Source: Homoserinibacter sp. YIM 151385
GTDB taxonomy: Bacteria; Actinomycetota; Actinomycetes; Actinomycetales; Microbacteriaceae
Length of the DNA: 64,000 bases
Direction of reading: 5' to 3'
Assembly (NCBI RefSeq): GCF_027912415.1
Contig: NZ_CP115175.1
Span: forward strand, 1,798,001 to 1,862,000
The notes below the pieces were generated by a model. That model had not been told where the DNA came from. It ran no database searches and saw only the letters and a program-made list of their open reading frames with translations. Both the position numbers and the translations under genes were made by a program. This document shows positions 40,337 to 49,100 of the stretch, in pieces (within the stretch, counting starts at the first letter, position 1; the number at the start of each line of letters is the position of its first letter).

Positions 40337-41071
40337 GTGCCCCGCCCCTTCCTCCTCGTGACGACGCGCGACGACGACGTCGCCGCGCGCGGCGAGCGGG
40401 AGCTCTTCCTGCGGCTCATGGGCCTCGAGCCCGAGCGGCTGGAGCACGTCCGCGCCGAGCAGGCGCCGCTGCCGTCGATCGATCCCGCCGACTACGCCGG
40501 CATCCTCCTCGCGGGCAGCCCATACACCTCCACCGATCCCGTCGAGTCGAAGAGCGCGGCGCAGCTGCGGGTCGAGCACGAGGTGGCGGAGCTCCTCGAC
40601 CGCGTGATCGCGGCCGACGCGCCCTTCCTCGGCGCCTGCTGGGGCATCGGCACGCTCGGACTCCACCAGGGCGCCACGATCGACCGACGCTTCGGCGAGC
40701 AGACCGCCGCCGTGCCGATCACGCTCACCCCCGAGGGCGAGGCGGACCCGCTGTTCGGCCGCCTCCCCCGCGTCTTCGACGCCTTCGTCGGGCACAAGGA
40801 GGCCGTGAGCGAGCTGCCCCCGCACGCCGTCCTCCTCGCGACGGGCGCCGCCTGCCCGGTGCAGGCGTTCCGGGTCGGCACCCACCAGTACGCGACCCAG
40901 TTCCATCCCGAGCTCGATGCGACCGCGATGCTCGCCCGCGTCGCGCTCTACCGCACGAGCGGCTACTTCCCCGCGGACGAGGTGGATGCGGTCGCGGCCC
41001 GGGTGGCCGCGGCGGACGTGCGCGCGTCCCACCTCGTGCTGCGCGGCTTCGCGGAGCGATACGCAGGCTGA
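40337..41071 (+). CDS. Class I glutamine amidotransferase-like protein
   Basis: 244 aa from a GTG start. The nucleophile elbow GACWGIG places Cys101; His190 lies in QFHPELD, and a Glu follows two residues later. The protein resembles stand-alone GMP-synthase-like amidotransferases, in which the ammonia-acceptor domain is missing. Possible roles include hydrolysis of gamma-glutamyl compounds. It is 60 nt from the lipid cluster with no overlap, so it is probably a separate unit. Confidence 0.87.
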   Translation: MPRPFLLVTTRDDDVAARGERELFLRLMGLEPERLEHVRAEQAPLPSIDPADYAGILLAGSPYTSTDPVESKSAAQLRVEHEVAELLDRVIAADAPFLGACWGIGTLGLHQGATIDRRFGEQTAAVPITLTPEGEADPLFGRLPRVFDAFVGHKEAVSELPPHAVLLATGAACPVQAFRVGTHQYATQFHPELDATAMLARVALYRTSGYFPADEVDAVAARVAAADVRASHLVLRGFAERYAG

Positions 41072-41166
41072 CGGTGTGCGCAACCGCGGACGCCGGCCGC
41101 CGGAAGCGCTGACGACGGCGATCGCGGGCCGAATGTCCGACGTTACGCACGCCGGTGGCCAGCGGA

Positions 41167-41694
41167 TCAGGGCCGGCGGTACTCGGCGCCGTCCGCGGAG
41201 CGCTCCAGGAGCCCCTGGTCGACGAGCTCGCGGCGGACGAGCGCAGGGTCGGTCGTGATCGGCGCGAGCATCGTCATCAGCTCGTCCTCGCTCGCGCGCT
41301 CGAAGCGCGGAAGGACGGCGGCGATGCGCTCGGTGAGCTCGCGACGGAGCGCCGCGTCGACGGGCAGCCGCTCGACGATCCCGTCGGGCGCGACCGTCCG
41401 GAGCCGGGGCTCCTCGGCGGCGAGCGAGCCGAGCGGCAGCTCGGCGAGCGCCGCCTCCCGTGCGGCCGCGACCGCACCGGCGACCGCGACCACGCCGGCA
41501 CGTCCCGGCTCGACGAGGCCGGCGCCCGCCAGCACGGCGACGAGCTTGCGCACTCGCGACTCCGGCATCCCGAGCTCCGCGGCGAGGGCGGCGAAGCCGA
41601 GGCCCTCCGGCACGGCGCCCTGGAGGGCGGCGAGGCAGCGCAGGCGCGCGGGGTCGGCGAGCGCTCCGAGGACCCGGATCGCGCCCGCCGGCAT
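41167..41694 (-). CDS. ArsR-like HTH plus DUF2087 domain protein
   Basis: 175 aa. The N-terminal third is a winged helix of the ArsR type (IRVLGALADPARLRCLAALQ, then MPESRVRKLVAVLAGAGLVE). The C-terminal DUF2087 domain is visible as EDELMTMLAPITTDPALVRR, then LVDQGLLERSADGAEYRR. DUF2087 proteins are small putative regulators of unknown ligand. The ATG overlaps the upstream gene's stop by 1 nt, so the two are coupled. Confidence 0.8.
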   Translation of the reverse strand: MPAGAIRVLGALADPARLRCLAALQGAVPEGLGFAALAAELGMPESRVRKLVAVLAGAGLVEPGRAGVVAVAGAVAAAREAALAELPLGSLAAEEPRLRTVAPDGIVERLPVDAALRRELTERIAAVLPRFERASEDELMTMLAPITTDPALVRRELVDQGLLERSADGAEYRRP

Positions 41695-42149
41695 CACGCC
41701 TCCTGGAGCATGGTCGTCGCGTTCTGCAGGAGACCCTGCGCGTAGGACGCGGCGTTCTGGTCGCTCGAGGCGATCGAGCCCGCGATGAAGGCGATCACGA
41801 GCTGCTGGTGCGTGGAGAGCTGGGGCATCGTGCGGGCGACGGCCTCGGGGCCGTGGCGGTCGACGAGGCGCTTCATCGCCCACAGCGAATGGAAGGCGAG
41901 GTAGAGGGCGACGAGCTCGGTCGAGGCGGTCGCCGAGATCTCGGTGTCGATGACCTTCGTCTGGCCCGCGGCGTCGGAGGCGACGAGCTGGTAGTTGCCG
42001 GCGTGCTCGACGACGGTCACCGGATCCGCGTAGGGCCCGCGCACGATGACGCCCTCCGCGGCCGCACCGGCGACGAACTCGACCTGATGGCCGATGTTGA
42101 GACGCTGGAGTCGGGCGCGGAGGTCCTCGGTCACGGCCCGGGCATCCAC
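41694..42149 (-). CDS. Conserved hypothetical protein coupled to the DUF2087 regulator
   Basis: 151 aa from GTG at 42149. It opens VDARAVTEDLRARLQRLNIG, continues with an alternating beta pattern (VEFVAGAAAEGVIVRGPYAD, VTVVEHAGNYQLVAS), then is helical from residue 85 on with no membrane segments. I recognise no family. Its position upstream of and overlapping a DUF2087 regulator suggests a linked role; the start is uncertain because several GTG codons lie close together. Confidence 0.6.
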   Translation of the reverse strand: MDARAVTEDLRARLQRLNIGHQVEFVAGAAAEGVIVRGPYADPVTVVEHAGNYQLVASDAAGQTKVIDTEISATASTELVALYLAFHSLWAMKRLVDRHGPEAVARTMPQLSTHQQLVIAFIAGSIASSDQNAASYAQGLLQNATTMLQEA

Positions 42150-42219
42150 CCACTCAGGGTATCGGAATGCCTGATCCGCCGCCCCATCCCAAGTCGGGGG
42201 CCGGGGGTAGCCTTCGGCC

Positions 42220-42792
42220 ATGTCCTCCTTCGCCGAGAAGCCGCTGCTGCCGTTCACGACGCCGGCGGAGTGGGAGGCGTACCTCGCGGGCTCGCCGGAT
42301 CCCGACGGCGTGCGGCTCCTGATCCGCAAGAAGGGCGCCGTCGATCCGGGCCTCACGCGGCAGGAGGCCCTGGATGTCGCCCTCTGCCACGGCTGGATCG
42401 ACGGCCAGGCGGGCAGCCACGACACGCAGTTCTCGGTGCAGGCCTTCACGCCCCGTCGCCGCGCCAGCCCGTGGTCGATCGTCAACCGGGAGCACGTCGT
42501 GCGCCTCATCGAGGAGGGGCGGATGCGGCCGGCCGGCCAGGCGGAGATCGACCGCGCGAAGGCCGACGGGCGCTGGGATGCCGCCTACCGCCAGAAGGGC
42601 GTCGAGACCCCGGCCGATCTGCAGGCGGCGATCGACGCGGATCCCGCCGCGGCGGCCGCGTGGGCGGCGCTGGGCTCGACGGCGCGCTGGCCGTTCATCT
42701 TCCGGCTGACCTCGCTGAAGCGCGCCGAGACGCGCGAGCGACGGGTCCGCGAGTACGCGGCGCTGCTCGCGGCGGGCCGCACGCTGCGCTGA
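42220..42792 (+). CDS. YdeI/OmpD-associated family protein
   Basis: 190 aa. It contains the family pattern EWEAYLAGSPDPDGVRLLIR, EALDVALCHGWIDGQ, then FTPRRRASPWSIVNREHVVR and a helical C-terminus with LTSLKRAETRERRVREY. YdeI-like proteins in Bacillus and relatives are cytoplasmic and linked to resistance against cationic peptides; the mechanism is unknown. It is monocistronic, with 70 nt upstream to the divergent gene. Confidence 0.85.
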   Translation: MSSFAEKPLLPFTTPAEWEAYLAGSPDPDGVRLLIRKKGAVDPGLTRQEALDVALCHGWIDGQAGSHDTQFSVQAFTPRRRASPWSIVNREHVVRLIEEGRMRPAGQAEIDRAKADGRWDAAYRQKGVETPADLQAAIDADPAAAAAWAALGSTARWPFIFRLTSLKRAETRERRVREYAALLAAGRTLR

Positions 42793-42834
42793 GCGCCCGC
42801 AGATACAGGCGCAGGCGGGGCTCGGCCGCCGGGC

Positions 42835-43533
42835 CTACGGCCAGGCGTCCGCCGGCGCCCGCACGACGTCGTAGTCGTGATAGTGCCAGTGGGCGCCGTT
42901 CTGGTAATGGCTGGAAGCCCAGGGCGAGGCCCAGATGGCCCGCTCGATCTGCTCGGTCGGGGCGGAGGCCGCGAAGCCGGCCGCGATCTCCGGGTAGCGT
43001 CCGCTGTTGAGGTTGTCGGCGGCCATCTCCGCGGCGATGTTCAGGTCGTCGTAGCTGCCGAGGCCGGAGCCGCCGCCCGAGCCGAAGCCGTTGTTGAGCG
43101 GGTTGTTCCGCTGCCACCAGTTCTTCTCGTAGTTCTCCTGCCGCATCCACCGCATCATGACGGTCACGTTCGACTGCGTCATCGGCCAGCCGCCGTAGAG
43201 CATGACGAGCTTCGCCCAGTCCTCGTTCGTGCCGCCCGCGATGAGCGCCTCGTAGCCGGGAGCGGTGCCGACCTCGTCGCGCGGGGCGACCCGCGCGGAG
43301 GCGACCGCGTCCGAGACCTGGAAGCTCTGCGCGTCGATGACGGCCTCCTCCTCGAAGGCCGGGAGGGCGACTCCCGGTGCCGCGACGGCGACGCTGCCGA
43401 CGAGCGCGAAGGCGGCGAGCCCGGCTCCGATACGCGTCCGCGCGAGCGGCACACGGCCCATGCGCACGCCGGGACGCCGCCGGATGGGCGTCTGGGTGCG
43501 GCGGCGGGCGCTCGGCTGGGTGCGATTCGTCAT
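42835..43533 (-). CDS. Secreted protein with lysozyme-like domain
   Basis: 232 aa. A very basic N-terminus (twelve Arg in the first 35 residues) precedes a hydrophobic signal (GAGLAAFALVGSVAVAAPGVALPA). The mature domain has MMRWMRQENYEKNWWQRNNP, LNNG, DDLNIAAEMAADNLNSGRYP and IERAIWASPWASSHYQNG. This asparagine/tryptophan-rich pattern (NNPLN, then a periodic A..L..G.Y..I) is seen in glycan-cleaving domains of actinobacterial and phage cell-wall hydrolases. A catalytic acid may be the Glu in RQENYE. Peptidoglycan hydrolysis is therefore likely but unproven. Confidence 0.65.
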   Translation of the reverse strand: MTNRTQPSARRRTQTPIRRRPGVRMGRVPLARTRIGAGLAAFALVGSVAVAAPGVALPAFEEEAVIDAQSFQVSDAVASARVAPRDEVGTAPGYEALIAGGTNEDWAKLVMLYGGWPMTQSNVTVMMRWMRQENYEKNWWQRNNPLNNGFGSGGGSGLGSYDDLNIAAEMAADNLNSGRYPEIAAGFAASAPTEQIERAIWASPWASSHYQNGAHWHYHDYDVVRAPADAWP

Positions 43534-43592
43534 GGGCGTGGCGGGGTGGCCCCCGTGTCAGCGTGCCAGGGTACTCCGCTCGCCTGGACGCG

Positions 43593-43943
43593 TCAGCCCT
43601 CCGGCGGCGCCTTCGGCACGTAGACCCAGGCGGCGCGACCCGAGACGAGCGCGACCTCGACGCGGCGGTAGGCGGCCTCCTCGTAGCGGTCCGCCGCCGC
43701 GAGCTCGGCATCGTCGAGCTCGAGCACGGCGCCCTCGACGCGCGATCCGGCGTCCGCATCGAGGAGAAGGCCAGGGTGGAGGTCGGTCCCGCTCGCGGCG
43801 ATGACGGCCGGGTCGGTGATCCGCACCTCCCCGAGCCGGGCGCCCGCGAGCGCGTCCGGCGTCGTCGGGACGGCGCGGCCGAACAGCGCCTGCTGCACGC
43901 GATCGAGCCGGAGGGTGCCGAAGGAGAAGAGCGCGTGCGTCAT
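43593..43943 (-). CDS. AIG2/gamma-glutamylcyclotransferase-like protein
   Basis: 116 aa. The start HALFSFGTLRLD is the GGCT-like signature (usually YGTL; here FGTL), and the strand pattern VEGAVLELDDAELAAADRYE carries the expected catalytic Glu. The fold is a small beta-barrel that cyclises gamma-glutamyl amines or acts on related compounds. It lies downstream of hmuUV on the same strand but with a 103-nt gap, so co-transcription is possible, not certain. Confidence 0.82.
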   Translation of the reverse strand: MTHALFSFGTLRLDRVQQALFGRAVPTTPDALAGARLGEVRITDPAVIAASGTDLHPGLLLDADAGSRVEGAVLELDDAELAAADRYEEAAYRRVEVALVSGRAAWVYVPKAPPEG

Positions 43944-44046
43944 GCCCTCACGCTAAGGCGGCGACCCGCGATCCCGCGCGGGCCGGACGAGCATCGGCGG
44001 CATGGTGCGGTCGACCTGGCGGCGAGCGGACCGGGAGGGGGCGCGA

Positions 44047-44859
44047 CTAGGCCCGCACCGGCCGCACGCCGAGCCGGCCGGAGGGCTCGGGCGCGACGCG
44101 CACCGGCCAGCCGTAGACGCGCTCGAGCAGCGTCTCGTCGAGCGCCTCCGCCGGCGGGCCGTCGGCGACGATCCGGCCGCCCGAGAGGATCGCGATCCGG
44201 TCCGCGTAGGCCGCCGCGGCATCCAGGTCGTGCAGCACGACCAGCACCGCCGACCCGGCACGCGCCGCCGCACGGAGCACGCCGAGCACGGCCTCCTGGT
44301 GCGCGAGGTCGAGGGATGCGGTGGGCTCGTCGAGCAGGATCGTCGGCGACTCCTGCGCGAGCGCCCGCGCGAGCGCGACGCGCGCGCCCTCGCCGCCGGA
44401 GAGCTCGGTCACGGCGCGCTCCGCGAGGTGCTCGGCGTCGGCACGCGCGAGCCCCTCGGCGACGGCGCGCTCGTCGCCCGCCGACTCCGGCCTCCCCCGC
44501 CAGGGCGCGCGCGCGAGCGCGACGACCTCCCGCACGCGGAACGCGAAGGCGACGCGTTGGTGCTGCGTCATGACGGCCCGCCGCCGCGCGCGCTCCGGCA
44601 CCGCGACGCCCGCGAGCGGCATCCCGTCGAGCAGCACCTCGCCCGCCTCGGGGGCGCGATCGCCCGCGAGCACCTCGAGCAGCGTCGACTTGCCGCTGCC
44701 GTTGGGTCCCACGACGGCGAGCAGCTCGCCGGGCCGGAGCACGAGGTCCGCGCCGTCGAGGACGACCCGCCCGCCGCGGCGCACGACGATCCCCCGCGCC
44801 TGGATGCCGCTCGCGGCATGCGCCGTGGCGACCGGCTCGACGGGCTCCGCGGCGCTCAC
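44047..44859 (-). CDS. hmuV: Haem ABC transporter ATP-binding protein HmuV
   Basis: 270 aa. Walker A is GPNGSGKSTLLE, the signature is ELSGGEGARVALARALAQ, and Walker B is TILLDEPTASLD, followed by the H-loop VVLHDLD. The branch is FecE/BtuD-like, with the Q-loop in MTQHQRVAFAFRV. It overlaps the permease stop by 4 nt. It powers haem import with HmuU; the binding protein HmuT is encoded on the opposite strand at 50904-52040. Confidence 0.92.
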   Translation of the reverse strand: MSAAEPVEPVATAHAASGIQARGIVVRRGGRVVLDGADLVLRPGELLAVVGPNGSGKSTLLEVLAGDRAPEAGEVLLDGMPLAGVAVPERARRRAVMTQHQRVAFAFRVREVVALARAPWRGRPESAGDERAVAEGLARADAEHLAERAVTELSGGEGARVALARALAQESPTILLDEPTASLDLAHQEAVLGVLRAAARAGSAVLVVLHDLDAAAAYADRIAILSGGRIVADGPPAEALDETLLERVYGWPVRVAPEPSGRLGVRPVRA

Positions 44860-45947
44860 GCCCAGGATCCCGTCGCGCGGCGCATCCGACGCAGGAGGTA
44901 GAAGAAGTAGGGCCCGCCGATGAGGGTCGTGAGCATCCCGATCGGCAGCTCGGCGCCCGGCACGACGGTCCGCGCGGTCGTGTCGGCGGCGAGCACGAGG
45001 AGCGCCCCGCCGAGGGCCGAGACGGCGAGGAGGGGGCGGTGCGCGGGGCCGATCGCCATGCGCACGATGTGCGGCACGACGAGCCCGACGAAGCCGATGA
45101 TCCCGGTGAAGGCGACGGCGGTGCCGGTGAGGAGCGCGACGAGCACGATCGTCATGGTGCGGAGGCGCTCGACGTCGACGCCGAGATGCCCCGCCTCCCG
45201 CTCGCCGAGCGCGAGGGCGTCCAGTCGGCGCCCGAGCAGGACGGCGGCGACGATGCCGAGCAGCGCGATCGGGGCGAGGACCGCGAGCTCGTGCCAGCGC
45301 GTGCCGCCGAGGGTGCCGAGCTGCCAGAACACGATCTGCTCGCGGGTCGTCGTGTCGCCGAGGAAGGTCATGAGGGCGAGGCCGGCGCCCGAGAAGGCGG
45401 TGATCGCGATGCCGGTGAGCACGAGCGTGACGACCTCGGTGCGGCCCTCGGCGCGGGCGGTCGCGACGACGAAGAGTGTGGTGCCGAGGGCGGCGACGAA
45501 GGCGGCCGCGGCGACCGTCCAGCTGCCGAGCGCCGTCCAGCCGAGGACGATCGCGAGGGCGGCGCCGAGCGCGGCACCCGCCGAGACCCCGACGACGCCG
45601 GGGTCGGCGAGCGGGTTCGCGAACACGGCCTGCATGAGTCCGCCGCTCACGGCGAGCGCCGCGCCGACGAGGGCGGCGAGGAGGATGCGGGGCACGCGGA
45701 TGGTCCAGACGGCGCCCGCCGAGGCCGGGTCGATGCCGTGCCCGGCGGATGCGGCATCGGGCCCGGCGAGGAGCACGCGGAGCGTCTCCCCCGGTGCGAG
45801 CGCCAGCTGCCCGGCACCCGCCGAGACGACGATCGCGAGGACGATGGCCCCGGCGAGCACGGCGGCGACCGCGCCGATGCGGATGCGGCGGGCGGCCCGG
45901 CCGACGGTCGCGGCGGCGCGCTGCGGCTCGGCTCTGGTCGCGGTCAC
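44856..45947 (-). CDS. hmuU: Haem ABC transporter permease HmuU (FecCD family)
   Basis: 363 aa with nine or ten membrane helices. FecCD-family landmarks: TLRVLLAGPD, VWTIRVPRILLAALVGAALA, LIGGPYFFYLLRRMRR at the C-terminus, and FGIIGFVGLVVPHIVRM-like sequence (ITGIIGFVGLVVPHIVR read as FTGIIGFVGLVVPH). It forms the haem channel as a dimer. It is divergent from htaA with 175 nt between and two DtxR-like boxes there. Confidence 0.92.
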   Translation of the reverse strand: MTATRAEPQRAAATVGRAARRIRIGAVAAVLAGAIVLAIVVSAGAGQLALAPGETLRVLLAGPDAASAGHGIDPASAGAVWTIRVPRILLAALVGAALAVSGGLMQAVFANPLADPGVVGVSAGAALGAALAIVLGWTALGSWTVAAAAFVAALGTTLFVVATARAEGRTEVVTLVLTGIAITAFSGAGLALMTFLGDTTTREQIVFWQLGTLGGTRWHELAVLAPIALLGIVAAVLLGRRLDALALGEREAGHLGVDVERLRTMTIVLVALLTGTAVAFTGIIGFVGLVVPHIVRMAIGPAHRPLLAVSALGGALLVLAADTTARTVVPGAELPIGMLTTLIGGPYFFYLLRRMRRATGSWA

Positions 45948-45968
45948 CCGAGGACGATATCGCAGAAG

Positions 45969-45987
45969 TTAGGCAAGGCTAGCCTTT
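45969..45987. promoter_or_regulatory. DtxR/IdeR-like iron box 1
   Basis: TTAGGCAAGGCTAGCCTTT closely fits the DtxR consensus TTAGGNWAGNCTWNCCTAA. It is 22 nt upstream of the hmuU start, so iron-loaded DtxR would repress hmuUV. Confidence 0.8.
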
Positions 45988-46024
45988 GACAACCGGCCTG
46001 GCCTCGCCATAGGGTCAGCCATGG

Positions 46025-46043
46025 ATAGGTAAGGCATACCTAC
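46025..46043. promoter_or_regulatory. DtxR/IdeR-like iron box 2
   Basis: ATAGGTAAGGCATACCTAC, a second good match to the DtxR consensus, about 80 nt upstream of htaA. It likely represses the htaA-DUF2470-haem oxygenase-hmuT operon when iron is sufficient. Confidence 0.78.
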
Positions 46044-46122
46044 CCTAGCCGCATCTCGCGCGCCGAACCCGATCGGTCGCCGCATCCCGCACCCTCCGAA
46101 TCTCGCCACAGGACGTCCACGC

Positions 46123-49100
46123 ATGCCCACAGCACTCCGCACCCCCCTCGCCGCGCTCCTCGCGGCCGTGCTCGCGATCGGCGCCGCGCTCGGCGCCGGC
46201 CTCGCCCCGGCCGCGGCCGCCGACGGGCCGACCGTCTCCGTGTCGCCCTCGACCGGCATCGACCGGGACGTCGCGACCGTCCTCACGATCACGGGCGCGG
46301 GCTTCACCGGGCCGGGCGCCGCGAACGGCGCCTACGTCAACATCGGCACGGCCGACACCTGGCAGCCGGGCAGCGTCCCCGCCTCCTCCGGCTGGATCGC
46401 GAGCGGCTGGGTCCGCCCCGCCCAGATCGTCGACGGCGCCTTCACGACCACCCTCACCCTCCCTGCCGGCGCCGCCGCCGACGCCGCGCAGACCTACGGC
46501 GTCGCGACCTTCGCCGCCCACGGCCTCTCCGTCACCGACCGCACGCTCGACACCTGGAGCGCGCTCGCGTTCACGGCCGCCGCCCCGGACCCCGACCCCG
46601 AGCCTGAGCCTGAGCCGGAGCCCGCCCCTGCCGTCGACGCCGCCGTCTCCGTCTCCCCCTCGACCGGCATCGACCGCACCGCCGCGACCGTCCTCACCAT
46701 CTCCGGCACCGGCTTCACCGGACCCGGCGCCGCGAACGGCGCCTACGTCAACCTCGGCACCAAGACGGCCTGGCAGCCCGGCCAGGTGCCCGGCCAGGCC
46801 GGCTGGATCGCGAGCGGCTGGGTCCGCCCCGCCCAGATCGTCGACGGCGCCTTCACCACGACCCTCACCCTCCCCGCCGGCGCCGCCGTCGACCCCGACG
46901 AGACCTACGGCGTCGCGACCTTCGCCGCCCACGCGCTCTCCGCGACCGACCGCAGCCTCGACACGTTCACGCCGCTCTCCTTCAAGGCCGCGCCGGCGCC
47001 GAAGATCACGGTGAGCCCCTCGACGGGCATCGACCGGGAGGCCGCGACCGTCCTCACGATCTCCGGGACCGGCTTCACGGGGGCGGGCGCCGCGAACGGC
47101 GCCTACGTCAACCTCGGCGCGGCCTCCTTCTGGGAGCCGGGCACGGTCCCGGCAGGGTCCGGCTGGATCGCGAGCGGCTGGGTCCGCCCCGCCCAGATCG
47201 TCGACGGCGCCTTCACCACGACCCTCACGCTTCCCGCGGGTGCCGCCGCCGACGTCGACGAGACCTACGGCGTCGCGACCTTCGCCGCCCACCAGCTCGC
47301 CTTCACCGACCGGTCGCTCGACACCTTCACGCCCATCGCCTTCCGCGCACCCGCGCCGAAGCCCAGCGTCACCGTGACGCCCTCCGCGGGCATCGACCGC
47401 GAGGCGGCGACCGTCCTCACCATCACCGGGGAGCACTTCACGGGCCCCGGCGCCGCGAACGGCGCCTACGTCAACATCGGCACCGACGCCTGGCAGCCCG
47501 GCCAGGTCCCCGGCCAGGCCGGCTGGATCGCGAGCGGCTGGGTCCGCCCCGCCCAGATCATCGACGGCGCCTTCACCACGACTCTCACCCTCCCGGCGGG
47601 CGCCGCCGCCGACCTCGACGAGACCTACGGCGTCGCGACCTTCGCCGCCCACGGGCTCTCCGTCACCGACCGCACGCTCGACACCTTCACGCCCATCGCC
47701 TTCGCCGCGCCCGCCGTGGCACCGAAGGTGACCGTGAGCCCCGCGCGTGACCTCGACCCCGCGGTCGCGACCGTCATCACCATCACGGGCTCCGGCTTCA
47801 CCGGCCCCGGCGCCGCGAACGGCGCCTACGTCAACCTCGGCACCAAGGCGGCCTGGCAGCCGGGGCAGACCCCCGGCCAGGCCGGCTGGATCGCGAGCGG
47901 CTGGGTCCGCCCCGCCCAGATCGTCGACGGCACGTTCACGACCACGCTGACGCTGCCCGCCGGCGCGGCCGTCGACGCCGCCCAGGAGTACGGGGTCGCC
48001 ACCTTCGCGGCCCACGGCCTCTCGATCACCGACCGCAGCCTCGACACCTGGACGCCGCTCGGCATCCGCGAGCCCGAGGTCGCCCCGACCGCGACCACCG
48101 CATCCCAGACGCTCTCCGCGAGCCGGGTCGAGGCCGGCGCCGAGCTCCGCATCCGCAGTGCCGTCCAGCCGGCCGAGGCGGTCGGCGAGCTCCGGCTCCT
48201 CGTCGACGGCGAGGTCGTCGAGACCTCCGAGTCGGGCGCCATCGACTACCGCACCTCGAAGCTCGCGATCGGCGCGCACACCGTGCAGACCGTCTTCGTC
48301 AGCGGCGATGCCGCCTGGGCCGGGTCCACGACGGCCCGCTCGACCGTGACCATCGTCCAGAAGGCGGGGCCGGAGAGCGGCACGAAGGTCGCCGGCGAGC
48401 TCCGCTGGGGCGTCAAGTCGAGCTTCCGCAGCTACGTGACGGGCGGCATCGCGAAGGGCGCCATCACCGTCTCGGGCGGGGCGGCCTCCGCCTCCGACGG
48501 CCGCTTCGTCTTCCCGCAGTCGCAGGCCGAGCTCGCCGACGACGCGCGCACCGGCAGCGCCGCCTTCCGGGGCGCGGTGCGCTTCACCGGCCACGAGGGC
48601 GCGCTCGACCTGACGATCGCCTCCCCCGCCGTCCGCGTCGTCTCGGCGACGCGCGGCGAGCTCACCGCGACCGTCGCGGGCTCGCGCATCGTCCTCGCCG
48701 ACCTCGCGCTCGGCGGCGGCACCCGCTCGACGAGCGGCGGCGCGCTGCGCTACACGGGCGTCCCCGCGACCCTCACCGCGGCGGGCGTGTCCGCCTTCCA
48801 GGGCTTCTACCCCGCCGGCGAGCGCCTCGACCCCGTCTCCTTCACGATCGGCCGCAACTCGGCCGGGGTCGTCGGCGGCGGCTCGACGGGCCTCGTCGCG
48901 AGCGCCGCGGCCGACACCTCCTCCGCGATCCCGACGACCCCGCCCGCGACCACGGGGCTGGATGTCGAGTGGGGCGAGGGCGAGCTCGTCGCGGGCGACG
49001 AGGTGACGATCGGCGCGACCGGGTTCCGGCCCGGCGAGACCGGCATCAAGGTCGTCATCTACTCCGACCCCGTGCTGCTCGCGGACGACGTGACGGCGGA

